From assembly GCA_030612945.1 (NCBI GenBank), contig JAUWMY010000002.1, positions 1 through 25,350 of the forward strand: DNA of 25,350 bases, read 5' to 3'. Below, in pieces: positions 7,089-14,551 of this stretch. The notes beneath the pieces were generated by a model that saw only the letters and a program-made list of their open reading frames with translations, was not told where the DNA came from and searched no databases. The position numbers were made by a program, and so were the translations under genes. The number at the start of each line of letters is the position of its first letter. Positions within the stretch are counted from its first letter, which is position 1. This DNA comes from Desulfobacteraceae bacterium. GTDB taxonomy: Bacteria; Desulfobacterota; DSM-4660; Desulfatiglandales; Desulfatiglandaceae.

Positions 7089-8576
7089 ATGGATTTAGCA
7101 CTTGAAGAACTATATAAAAGGGAAACCGGGGCTCCTTTCACAGACAGTCTTACGGGCCTGTTTAACCACGGATTCTTTCAAATAACATTAGAGCGTGAAG
7201 TAAAGCGTTCCGAAAGGCATGGGGAGCCATTCACCCTTGCCTTCATAGATATCGATTCTTTTACCCTTTACAACAAGCGCAACGGATCTGTTGAAGGAGA
7301 TCGTGTATTGAAGGAAATTGTCAGCATCATCATTAAGAATATACGGAAGGTTGATCTGGCTGCCAGGTATTCCGGTGATGTGCTTGCGGTTATCCTGATA
7401 AAGTCTAACACTCAGTCAGCCCTGATACCTGTAGAAAGGATCCGACAGGCAGTGGAAAAGCTCCCGGATGAAGCGCCTACAGTCAGTATTGGCCTCGCTT
7501 CTTACCCGGGGGATGCCACGAACGGTGAAACCCTGATCAAAAAGGCACAAGAGGCATTGCTACAGGCCAAAATCAGGGGGAAGAATAGAGTTTGTTTTTT
7601 GGAAAAACAAACCAAACCCGCTAATGACGGGGCACCAAAGGTATTGGTGGTCGATGATGAGCCGCTAAACGTAAAACTGTTGGATGCTTTGCTTCGGCCT
7701 CTAAATTATGAGGTCTTAAAAGCATCTAATGGAGAAGAGGCCTTGTCCACAGTCAAGAAGGTCGATTTGGATCTCATATTATTAGACATCATGATGCCAG
7801 GAATGGATGGCTATGAGGTGTGCCGGCGTTTGAAAGGGAGTGAGTCTACACGCTTGGTTCCTGTGATTATGGTGACTGCCCTGGACGATGTAGAGTCTAA
7901 AATAAAAGGGATAGAGGCTGGCGCAGATGATTTCCTTACCAAACCACCTAATAAAACGGAGTTGCTCGCCAGGACAAGATCCCTAATTAAGTTAAAAAGG
8001 CTTAACAATAATTTGGCCAGTATTGAAAATGTTCTTTTTTCCCTGGCAAACACAGTTGAAGCCAAAGACACATATACCCAGGGACATGTGGAGAGGGTCT
8101 CTAATATGGCAGTCAGCCTGGGTAAAAAGTTAGGAATGACAGGACGAGACCTTGAAGCATTAAGGTTCGGAGGTGCTTTGCACGACATTGGCAAGATCGC
8201 AGTGCCTGGTAAAATCCTGAATAAGCCAGGCCCACTAGATCCCGATGAATGGGACGTGATGAAGAGTCACGCTGATGAGGGATGTAAAATATGCCTACCT
8301 TTAATGAAAAATCTGGGTCCAGCCCTGGAGGTGATCCGACATCATCACGAGAAATTGGATGGTTCAGGGTATCCCGATGGTCTGAAGGGAGACGAGATCT
8401 CCGTGGCTGCCAGGGTAATGGGAGTGGTGGACATCTACGATGCCCTGATCACAGATCGGCCCTACCGTAAAGGGATGACAAAGGAGAAAGCGTTTTCAAT
8501 TCTCCGCGAAGAGGCTGAGGAAGGTAAGTTGGATAAAGAAATCGTCGAGTGCTTAATAGAAATAATTAGTGGATGA
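7089..8576 (+). CDS. Degenerate GGDEF - REC - HD-GYP phosphodiesterase
   Basis: Three domains in 495 residues. Residues 15-172 are GGDEF-like, with the signature changed to SGDVL (95-99), so cyclase activity is unlikely. Residues 184-300 are a receiver domain with DD at 189-190, phosphoacceptor Asp233 (LLDIMMPG) and Lys in LTKPP. Residues 315-495 are an HD-GYP domain with H365-D366 (HDIGK) and HHEKLDGSGYPDGLKG at 419-434, all catalytic features present. It should hydrolyse c-di-GMP when the receiver is phosphorylated. The GGDEF part may serve as a GTP or c-di-GMP sensor. A partner kinase is probably one of the three encoded downstream. AAGGA lies about 12 bases before the ATG. Confidence 0.92.
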   Translation: MDLALEELYKRETGAPFTDSLTGLFNHGFFQITLEREVKRSERHGEPFTLAFIDIDSFTLYNKRNGSVEGDRVLKEIVSIIIKNIRKVDLAARYSGDVLAVILIKSNTQSALIPVERIRQAVEKLPDEAPTVSIGLASYPGDATNGETLIKKAQEALLQAKIRGKNRVCFLEKQTKPANDGAPKVLVVDDEPLNVKLLDALLRPLNYEVLKASNGEEALSTVKKVDLDLILLDIMMPGMDGYEVCRRLKGSESTRLVPVIMVTALDDVESKIKGIEAGADDFLTKPPNKTELLARTRSLIKLKRLNNNLASIENVLFSLANTVEAKDTYTQGHVERVSNMAVSLGKKLGMTGRDLEALRFGGALHDIGKIAVPGKILNKPGPLDPDEWDVMKSHADEGCKICLPLMKNLGPALEVIRHHHEKLDGSGYPDGLKGDEISVAARVMGVVDIYDALITDRPYRKGMTKEKAFSILREEAEEGKLDKEIVECLIEIISG

Positions 8577-8603
8577 AGCTTAGCGTGAAGGATAGTAAAA
8601 CCC

Positions 8604-9107
8604 ATGTCTCCCAAAAATGCCCCGGCACCTATTTTGGGGTCGATCTCTAAATATCGCAAAAATCATTGTGATGGCTTTACCCTCATTGAGATTTTAATCG
8701 TCATTGCCATACTTGCGACGCTTGCCGCCATTGCCATACCCGCCTACTCAAATTATATCCAAAGGGCAAAAATTGCCAGGTGCATAGCGGAAGTCCGTAT
8801 GCTGGAGTCAGAAATCGCCGCATACCAAGAGAATAACGATAAACTTCCAGATAATCTAACTGATTTGGGGCGTGGAAATATTCTGGATCCCTGGGGAAAC
8901 CCATATCAATTTTTGAACTTCGCCAATGTTAAGGGGGTGGGTAAAATGCGGAAAGACAGGAACCTGGTGCCGATAAATGCACATTTCGATCTGTACAGCA
9001 TGGGCAGAGATGGAAAGAGCCAGACTCCTCTCACAGCCAAGGCCAGCCACGACGATATTATACGAGCTAACAATGGTTCATTCATAGGGATTGCTTCAGA
9101 TTATTAA
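8604..9107 (+). CDS. Type IV pilin / GspG-like pseudopilin
   Basis: The 167-residue product has a prepilin signature: a 24-residue leader ending in Gly, then FTLIEILIVIAILATLAAIA, with the Glu at mature position 5 and the hydrophobic helix. Cleavage and N-methylation by a PilD-type peptidase is expected between G and F. The later DPWGNPY and SMGRDGK motifs are typical of GspG major pseudopilins of type II secretion. No other secretion or pilus gene is in the window, and it lies between a phosphodiesterase and a membrane kinase. It may be an orphan pseudopilin feeding a machine encoded elsewhere, or take part in surface sensing. AAGGA lies 11 bases before the ATG. Confidence 0.9.
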   Translation: MSPKNAPAPILGSISKYRKNHCDGFTLIEILIVIAILATLAAIAIPAYSNYIQRAKIARCIAEVRMLESEIAAYQENNDKLPDNLTDLGRGNILDPWGNPYQFLNFANVKGVGKMRKDRNLVPINAHFDLYSMGRDGKSQTPLTAKASHDDIIRANNGSFIGIASDY

Positions 9108-9121
9108 TTAGGTTGTTTTTG

Positions 9122-11593
9122 ATGAAATTCGACACAACATTTTTCAGGAGCAAGGTAGCACGACGAATTTTTGTCTTGTTCATTTTTTGTGCTCTCGTTC
9201 CCATCTCAGCGCTGGCAATCATCTCATTTAGCCAGGTGTCGGAACTGCTTGACAAACAGAGTAAAAGACAACTTCATCTAACAAGCAAGAGCCTTGGCGT
9301 CTCAATTTTTGAGCGACTATCTTTTCTTGAAGAGCAATTAAAGGTTTTCTCTGCCAGCATTACTGCCACCCCGGAATATTCAACGCACAGCTCAGTTGAA
9401 AAATATGGTGAAACCTTAAGAAAGCGGTTCAAAGGATTAGCGCTTATCGCTGACTCTGGAACGTATGTCCATTTTTTTGGCTCTATTCAGAATCCGGGAG
9501 AGCGGTCCGCGGAAGAAAAACAACACATTAGATCCGGAAAAACTATCGTATTAACCCGGTTCAGTGATGATAACCTTTTGAACATATTTATGATGAGAGC
9601 AGTTGACCCACAAGACCCTAAGCAAGGAATCCTTTTTGGGGAGATAAATCCCAAGTACCTGTGGGGATTGTCTGAATATAATACACTGCCCAGCATGGCC
9701 GAACTTTGTGTTTTGGATGAGTCAGATAATGTTATTTTTTCCACCCTCCCACTTTCTTCATCATCCCTTGTAAAATCGGCCTTTAAAATGAGTCATTCAT
9801 CGTTGAATCAGTTTGACTGGAAATATGACGGCAGAGATTATTTGGCGGGTTTTTGGACTATTTTCCTGGAATTCAGCTTTTTCTGCCCGAAATGGACAGT
9901 AGTTCTGAGCCTGCCGAAAGATTATGTTTATGCCCCAATGGCCTATTTCAAAAAGATATTTCCTCTTGTCATTCTTTTATCCCTTTTGTTGGTATTGCTT
10001 CTCAGCGGCATCCTGATTCGAAGGACTATGCGCCCAATTGCAAACCTCAAGGATGGAACACGGCGTATTGCCATGAGAGATTTCGATAGCAGAGTGACAG
10101 TCACAAGCGGCGACGAATTCCAGGACCTCGCAGAATCCTTCAATGAGATGGCAAAGGAGTTGGGAAGACAGTTTAGCGCACTGAACACGATTGAAGAGAT
10201 CCATCGAACCATTCTCTCAACTTTAGATACCAAAAAAATTGTGAATATTTTGCTCACACGAATACATGAGGTTTTCAACTACGATTTTGCCAGTGTTACC
10301 TTGCTTGATTCTCAAAATAAGAATCCAGGCCGGACGTATTTCAGGCTTGATAAAACGGAAGTTGTGAAATTAGCTGATGGTGTTGAAATCGCACCGCAAG
10401 AGGCAAAAGAGCTCACTGATAACAGGAGGATATTGTCAGTAAATACGGACACAAATCTTCCAGGCTATCTCGCTCAATTTGCCAGTAGAGGAATTAAATC
10501 ATTCACATCATTTCCCCTTGTTGTCAAACAGGAGTTAGCAGGAGTCATGGTTCTGGGTTCTCTTGATTCATCCCCACCCAACGATGAAGCACTACCCCAA
10601 GCCCGTCTGTTAGCTGATCAGGTGGCCATCGCCTTGTCAAATGCGCGTCTGACTCAAGGGCAGAAACGAGCACAGAAAGCACTTTATAGGGCAAACGTTG
10701 AGTTAGAAAACCGGGTGAAAGATCGCACCTCAGACCTGTTATCGACCAATGAACATCTCCAACGGGAAATTGCCGAGCGGGAGCAAGTCGAGGTCGAGTT
10801 GAAAGAGGCAAAACAAACAGCCGAGATAGCTAACGCTTCTAAGACTAATTTTCTGGCAAACATGAGCCACGAACTGCGCACGCCCCTCAATGCAATCATC
10901 GGATTCAGCGAATTACTCATGGATAAGCACTTCGGAGATTTGAACGACGTACAAGAGGAGTATCTGAACGACGTGCTTGAAAGTAGCAGACATCTCCTCT
11001 CCCTTATCAACGACATCCTAGATTTATCCAAGGTGGAAGCAGGAAAGTTAGAACTGCAACCAACAGATTTCAATCTAAAGATGCTTTTGGAAAACAGCCT
11101 TGTCATGATCAAGGAAAAGGCGATGAAGCATGGTATAAACCTGGTAACAAATATGGACGGCATTCCGGAGACCATATCGGCGGATGAACGCAAGCTCAAG
11201 CAGATTATGTACAATCTCCTCTCCAATGCGGTGAAATTTACACCGGATGGAGGCTCGATTACTCTCGCTGCGAAACTGGGTACTGGGTATTCGGTAGTGG
11301 AGCATGGAAACGCTGATGAACAAACCAGTACCCAATACCAAATACCCAATCGCGATAGAAATTTTGTCGAAATTTCTATCAAGGACACAGGTATTGGCAT
11401 AAGCCATAAAGACACAGATAGGGTGTTCAATCCTTTTGAACAGATCGATGGCTCGTTGAGCCGAAAGTATCAGGGGACAGGCTTAGGGTTGTCTCTAACA
11501 AAACAGCTTGTGGAACTTCACGGCGGCACGATCTGGGTGGAGAGTGTCGGAGAAGGAAAAGGGAGCACCTTTATATTTACTATTCCATTGTAG
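9122..11593 (+). CDS. Membrane sensor histidine kinase (periplasmic sensor-HAMP-GAF-HisKA-HATPase)
   Basis: 823 residues from the ATG at 9122 (the frame opens nine bases earlier at a TTG). A first transmembrane helix lies at about 15-38, a periplasmic sensor region of about 235 residues follows, then a second helix at about 277-300, HAMP (RRTMRPIANLKDGTRRI), a GAF-like domain (about 355-510), a signalling coiled coil (ENRVKDRTSDL), HisKA with His583 in MSHELRTPL, and HATPase with NLLSNAVKFTP, DTGIGI and GTGLGLSL. All kinase motifs are intact. Residues 719-747 are an extra segment between two strands of the ATPase domain, encoded by palindromic repeat DNA and shared with the paralogue at 12139. 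The next gene is a receiver, probably its partner. Confidence 0.93.
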   Translation: MKFDTTFFRSKVARRIFVLFIFCALVPISALAIISFSQVSELLDKQSKRQLHLTSKSLGVSIFERLSFLEEQLKVFSASITATPEYSTHSSVEKYGETLRKRFKGLALIADSGTYVHFFGSIQNPGERSAEEKQHIRSGKTIVLTRFSDDNLLNIFMMRAVDPQDPKQGILFGEINPKYLWGLSEYNTLPSMAELCVLDESDNVIFSTLPLSSSSLVKSAFKMSHSSLNQFDWKYDGRDYLAGFWTIFLEFSFFCPKWTVVLSLPKDYVYAPMAYFKKIFPLVILLSLLLVLLLSGILIRRTMRPIANLKDGTRRIAMRDFDSRVTVTSGDEFQDLAESFNEMAKELGRQFSALNTIEEIHRTILSTLDTKKIVNILLTRIHEVFNYDFASVTLLDSQNKNPGRTYFRLDKTEVVKLADGVEIAPQEAKELTDNRRILSVNTDTNLPGYLAQFASRGIKSFTSFPLVVKQELAGVMVLGSLDSSPPNDEALPQARLLADQVAIALSNARLTQGQKRAQKALYRANVELENRVKDRTSDLLSTNEHLQREIAEREQVEVELKEAKQTAEIANASKTNFLANMSHELRTPLNAIIGFSELLMDKHFGDLNDVQEEYLNDVLESSRHLLSLINDILDLSKVEAGKLELQPTDFNLKMLLENSLVMIKEKAMKHGINLVTNMDGIPETISADERKLKQIMYNLLSNAVKFTPDGGSITLAAKLGTGYSVVEHGNADEQTSTQYQIPNRDRNFVEISIKDTGIGISHKDTDRVFNPFEQIDGSLSRKYQGTGLGLSLTKQLVELHGGTIWVESVGEGKGSTFIFTIPL
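11276..11380 (+). repeat. Palindromic repeat block inside kinase coding sequence (copy 1)
   Basis: 11276-11350 contains 7-base TGGGTAY units, then about 40 bases, then the inverse units; GGGTACTGG (11278-11286) and CCAGTACCC (11325-11333) are perfect inverted arms. 11354-11380 is a second palindrome, GATAGAAATTT-TGTCG-AAATTTCTATC. The block is in frame and adds about 29 residues, starting LGTGYSVVEHGN, to the ATPase domain. Confidence 0.75.
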
Positions 11594-11617
11594 GTTTCAA
11601 ATTTCAGGAGATTAACC

Positions 11618-11986
11618 ATGGCAAATGAAACAGTTTTGGTGATTGAAGACAATGAAATGAATATGAAGCTGGCCAGAAGTCTGCTTCAACTTGGGAAGTA
11701 CAGCGTGCTCGAAGCATCTGATGCCGAAAACGGCATCCAGTTGGCCCGAGAGCATCACCCGGATCTCATATTGATGGACATTCAGTTACCCGGTATGGAC
11801 GGATTGACTGCCACTCGTGAGATCAAGAATGACCCGGCGGTGAAGGACATCTCTATTGTAGCCCTTACCTCTTATGCGATGCAGGGAGATGAGGAGAAAG
11901 CAAGGGATGCAGGGTGCATAGGTTACATAGCTAAGCCGATTGATACCAGAAGTTTTCTGCAAACCGTGGGTCAATTCTTAGTTTAG
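11618..11986 (+). CDS. Single-domain response regulator (CheY/DivK-like)
   Basis: The 122-residue product is a receiver domain only. The acidic pocket is E10-D11, phosphoacceptor Asp54 lies in LILMDIQLPGMDG, the switch Thr is in ALTSYAMQGDEEKA, and the conserved Lys is in AKPID. The ALTSYAM form is typical of DivK-like receivers that shuttle phosphate or bind a kinase rather than DNA. It follows the membrane kinase by 24 bases with an AGGAG ribosome-binding site and is its likely phosphotransfer partner. Confidence 0.93.
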   Translation: MANETVLVIEDNEMNMKLARSLLQLGKYSVLEASDAENGIQLAREHHPDLILMDIQLPGMDGLTATREIKNDPAVKDISIVALTSYAMQGDEEKARDAGCIGYIAKPIDTRSFLQTVGQFLV

Positions 11987-12138
11987 ATGAAGGGATCTTT
12001 TGCCACTAAGAAGCTGATTATAGGTCCACGCTTCAGGCAGATAAATTAATAACATCGGGTTCTTCAAATTTCCTAATCAGCATAGCAAAACCGATGCCTT
12101 TTAAAATGCTATGATGGAAGACCAGGGGCTGTTCCAGT

Positions 12139-13299
12139 ATGACAAAGCTAAAAAACAATAACAGCATTGACAAAATAGAAAAAGAGAATCTTATTTTAGA
12201 GACGAAGGTGAAACATCTGACCAACGACCTTCGACTTACAAGAGAGGAAAACGAGGCCTCGACGAAAAACTACTTTGAGATATACTCCAATCTGGAACAA
12301 AAAGTTGAGGAACGAACCGCAGAGTTAACGAAGGCGAATAGACAACTGAATGTGGAGATACAAGAACGGAAACGAGTAGAAAAGGCCTTGCACAAAGCCA
12401 ATGAGGAGTTAGAAACAAGAGTGGCGGATAGGACCGCAGACATTGCGAAGGCCAATGAAGAATTGCGTGCTGAGATCTCTGAGCGAAAACGAACTGAAAT
12501 TGAATTGCAGAAGTCAAAAGAAGCCGCAGAGGCCGCCAATCAAGCTAAAAGCGAATTTCTGGCCAACATGGGCCACGAATTTCGTACTCCTTTGAATCAT
12601 GTCATCGGTTTTACCGAGTTGGTTGTGGACAAGAACTTTGGCGAGTTGAACGAGGTCCAGGAGGAGTATCTCAATGATGTGCTTCAAAGCAGCAGGCATT
12701 TGCTTTCTTTGATCAGCGACATCCTGGAATTTTCTAAGTTGGATGCGGGAGAGTCGGATTTCGAACCTGTTGATGTGAATATAAAAATGCTTTTCAGGAA
12801 CACCCTGGCCATGGTCAAAGAGAAGGCTATGAATAGGGGTGTCCAACTTCTAACGGACACTGATTGTGCCCCGGAATATGTAAAGGCAGACTATAAAAAA
12901 CTCAAGAAGGCTCTATACAATCTTCTCTCAAATGCCGTTAAATTTACACCAAACGGCGGGTCCATTACTCTCGCCGCGAAACTGGGTACTGGGTATTCGG
13001 TAGTGGAGCATGGAAATGCTGATGAACAAACCAGTATCCAATACCCAATACCCAATACCGATAGAAATTTCGTCGAAATTTCTATCAAGGACACCGGCAT
13101 CGGCATTAAACCGGAAGATCAAGCTCGTATCTTCGATACTTTTGAACAAGGAGATGGGTCAGCAAGCAAAAAATATCAAGGGAGTGGGTTGGGTCTGTCT
13201 CTAACAAAACACCTTGTGGAGCTTCACGGAGGAAAGATCTGGGTGGAGAGTGAGGGAGAGGGAAGAGGATCAAGGTTTAGATTCGTGCTTCCACTCTGA
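12139..13299 (+). CDS. Soluble histidine kinase, paralogue of the membrane kinase
   Basis: 386 residues without any transmembrane segment or recognisable sensor domain. The N-terminal 130 residues are coiled coil with an internal duplication of about 36 residues (NLEQKVEERTAELTKANRQL and NEELETRVADRTADIAKANE-type repeats). HisKA follows, with His146 in MGHEFRTPL, then HATPase with NLLSNAVKFTP (261-271), DTGIGI and GSGLGLSLTK. HisKA and HATPase align with the kinase at 9122 along their whole length (about 70% by eye at DNA level), so the two arose by duplication. Residues 282-310 come from the same palindromic insert. AGGGG lies about 9 bases before the ATG; the 152-base gap upstream holds no gene. 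Confidence 0.92.
   Translation: MTKLKNNNSIDKIEKENLILETKVKHLTNDLRLTREENEASTKNYFEIYSNLEQKVEERTAELTKANRQLNVEIQERKRVEKALHKANEELETRVADRTADIAKANEELRAEISERKRTEIELQKSKEAAEAANQAKSEFLANMGHEFRTPLNHVIGFTELVVDKNFGELNEVQEEYLNDVLQSSRHLLSLISDILEFSKLDAGESDFEPVDVNIKMLFRNTLAMVKEKAMNRGVQLLTDTDCAPEYVKADYKKLKKALYNLLSNAVKFTPNGGSITLAAKLGTGYSVVEHGNADEQTSIQYPIPNTDRNFVEISIKDTGIGIKPEDQARIFDTFEQGDGSASKKYQGSGLGLSLTKHLVELHGGKIWVESEGEGRGSRFRFVLPL
12982..13086 (+). repeat. Palindromic repeat block inside kinase coding sequence (copy 2)
   Basis: 12982-13059 holds TGGGTAY units followed by inverse units (CCAATACCCAATACC), and 13060-13086 is the palindrome GATAGAAATTT-CGTCG-AAATTTCTATC. Over about 130 bases it differs from copy 1 (11276-11380 plus close flanks) at only about 8 positions, while the sequence around it is far more diverged. 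Confidence 0.75.
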
Positions 13300-13339
13300 A
13301 ATAGTTTAACTGTCTAAGGGTGCGGCTACAGGACCTATT

Positions 13340-14473
13340 ATGGAAAACAAGACTATCCTTATTGTCGACGACGATGAAAAAAACATCAAGCTGCTAAAGG
13401 CTTACCTCCAAGCCGAAGAATATAAGATTTTCCAAGCCTTAAATGGGGAAGAAGCTCTTAAAATGGTGAACGATTTCAATCCGGATCTGGTTTTGCTTGA
13501 CGTGATGATGCCTGGAATTGATGGTTTTGAGGTATGTAAGAGACTGAAGCAGGATGATAAAACGCAGATGATTCCCGTTATCATGGTCACTGCCTTAAGG
13601 GGAAAAGAGGATCGCATAAGAGCATTGGAAGCCGGGGCGGATGATTTTCTAAGTAAACCAGTGGATCGAACCGAGCTCCTGGTGCGTGTTAAATCACTGC
13701 TTCGCATCAAGTCTTACCATGATCAACTGCTGAACAGTTACAAAGAGATCGCTCTGAAGAACGAAAGGCTTAAGGAGTTGGAAAGGATCAAAGAGGGATT
13801 AACGCATATGATCATCCATGACTTAAATAATCCCCTCTCAGCGATATATGGTAACCTTGAAATGATAAAAGTTGAGAATCAGAACCTCTCTGAAACAGAG
13901 CTTGACACAATGGATAAATGCCTCGCTTATAGCTTGGATCTTAGGCAGATGGTCCAGGGCCTCCTTGACGTTCATAGGATGGAGGAAGGGAAACTGCAAC
14001 CGGTAAAAGAATTGACAAATGTGACAGAAATGTTAGCCGACCTAATGGAGCAGTTCATTGCAAGGGCGGAGATGGATCAGATATCTCTGACATTTTCCAA
14101 TTCCGGAGAAGTCCCTTCTGTTAGGATCGACCCAAGCTTAATCAAGAGGGTGATTGCCAACCTGCTGTCTAACGCTATCAGGCATTCCCCTGAAGGAGAG
14201 GAGATAGAAGTTACCACTGGTTTCCTTGCTGAAAAAAACAGTATTGCTTTTAGTGTAAAAGATAATGGAAACGGCCTGGCGTCAGAGTACCACGAGAAGG
14301 TTTTTGATAAATTTGAACAGGGAGAACTCAAAAAGTCCGGGGCCAGTGTCGGATTAGGCGGTTTAGGACTGGCCTTCTGCAAAATGGCCGTTGAAGCGCA
14401 TGGCGGAAAAATCTGGGTTGAAAGTGACGGAAACGCTAAAGGTTGTACCTTCAAATTCATGATTCCAGTCTGA
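13340..14473 (+). CDS. REC - histidine kinase (response-regulator-linked sensor kinase)
   Basis: The 377-residue protein has an N-terminal receiver (1-120; DDD at 10-12, Asp54 in LLDVMMPGIDG, Thr in VTALRG, Lys in LSKPVD), a short coiled linker (about 125-155), HisKA with His160 in MIIHDLNNPLSAIYG, and a HATPase with NLLSNAIRHSP, DNGNGL and GLGLAFCK. Input is phosphorylation of the receiver, output is its own His, so it can relay between kinases. It lies 40 bases after the soluble kinase with AGGA six bases before the ATG and ends the plus-strand signalling series. Unlike the other two kinases it lacks the palindromic insert. Confidence 0.92.
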   Translation: MENKTILIVDDDEKNIKLLKAYLQAEEYKIFQALNGEEALKMVNDFNPDLVLLDVMMPGIDGFEVCKRLKQDDKTQMIPVIMVTALRGKEDRIRALEAGADDFLSKPVDRTELLVRVKSLLRIKSYHDQLLNSYKEIALKNERLKELERIKEGLTHMIIHDLNNPLSAIYGNLEMIKVENQNLSETELDTMDKCLAYSLDLRQMVQGLLDVHRMEEGKLQPVKELTNVTEMLADLMEQFIARAEMDQISLTFSNSGEVPSVRIDPSLIKRVIANLLSNAIRHSPEGEEIEVTTGFLAEKNSIAFSVKDNGNGLASEYHEKVFDKFEQGELKKSGASVGLGGLGLAFCKMAVEAHGGKIWVESDGNAKGCTFKFMIPV

Positions 14474-14551
14474 GTCATAGGCAGCAAGGAAGTTGCAGCT
14501 TACACATCCCTTCTTTCACACTAAAGTTGATTGGCAAATTCCAACAACCCT

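Noticed and set aside
10684..11430. Long minus-strand ORF (248 codons) inside the membrane kinase.
   Set aside because: Shadow of the strongly supported plus-strand kinase; composition is Ser/Arg-rich as expected for an antisense frame.
12045..12120. Protein-like minus-strand reading (KGIGFAMLIRKFEEPDV) between the receiver and the soluble kinase.
   Set aside because: Short, no ribosome-binding site or start in the gap, and the frame continues only by overlapping the kinase gene. Could be a relic but cannot be supported.
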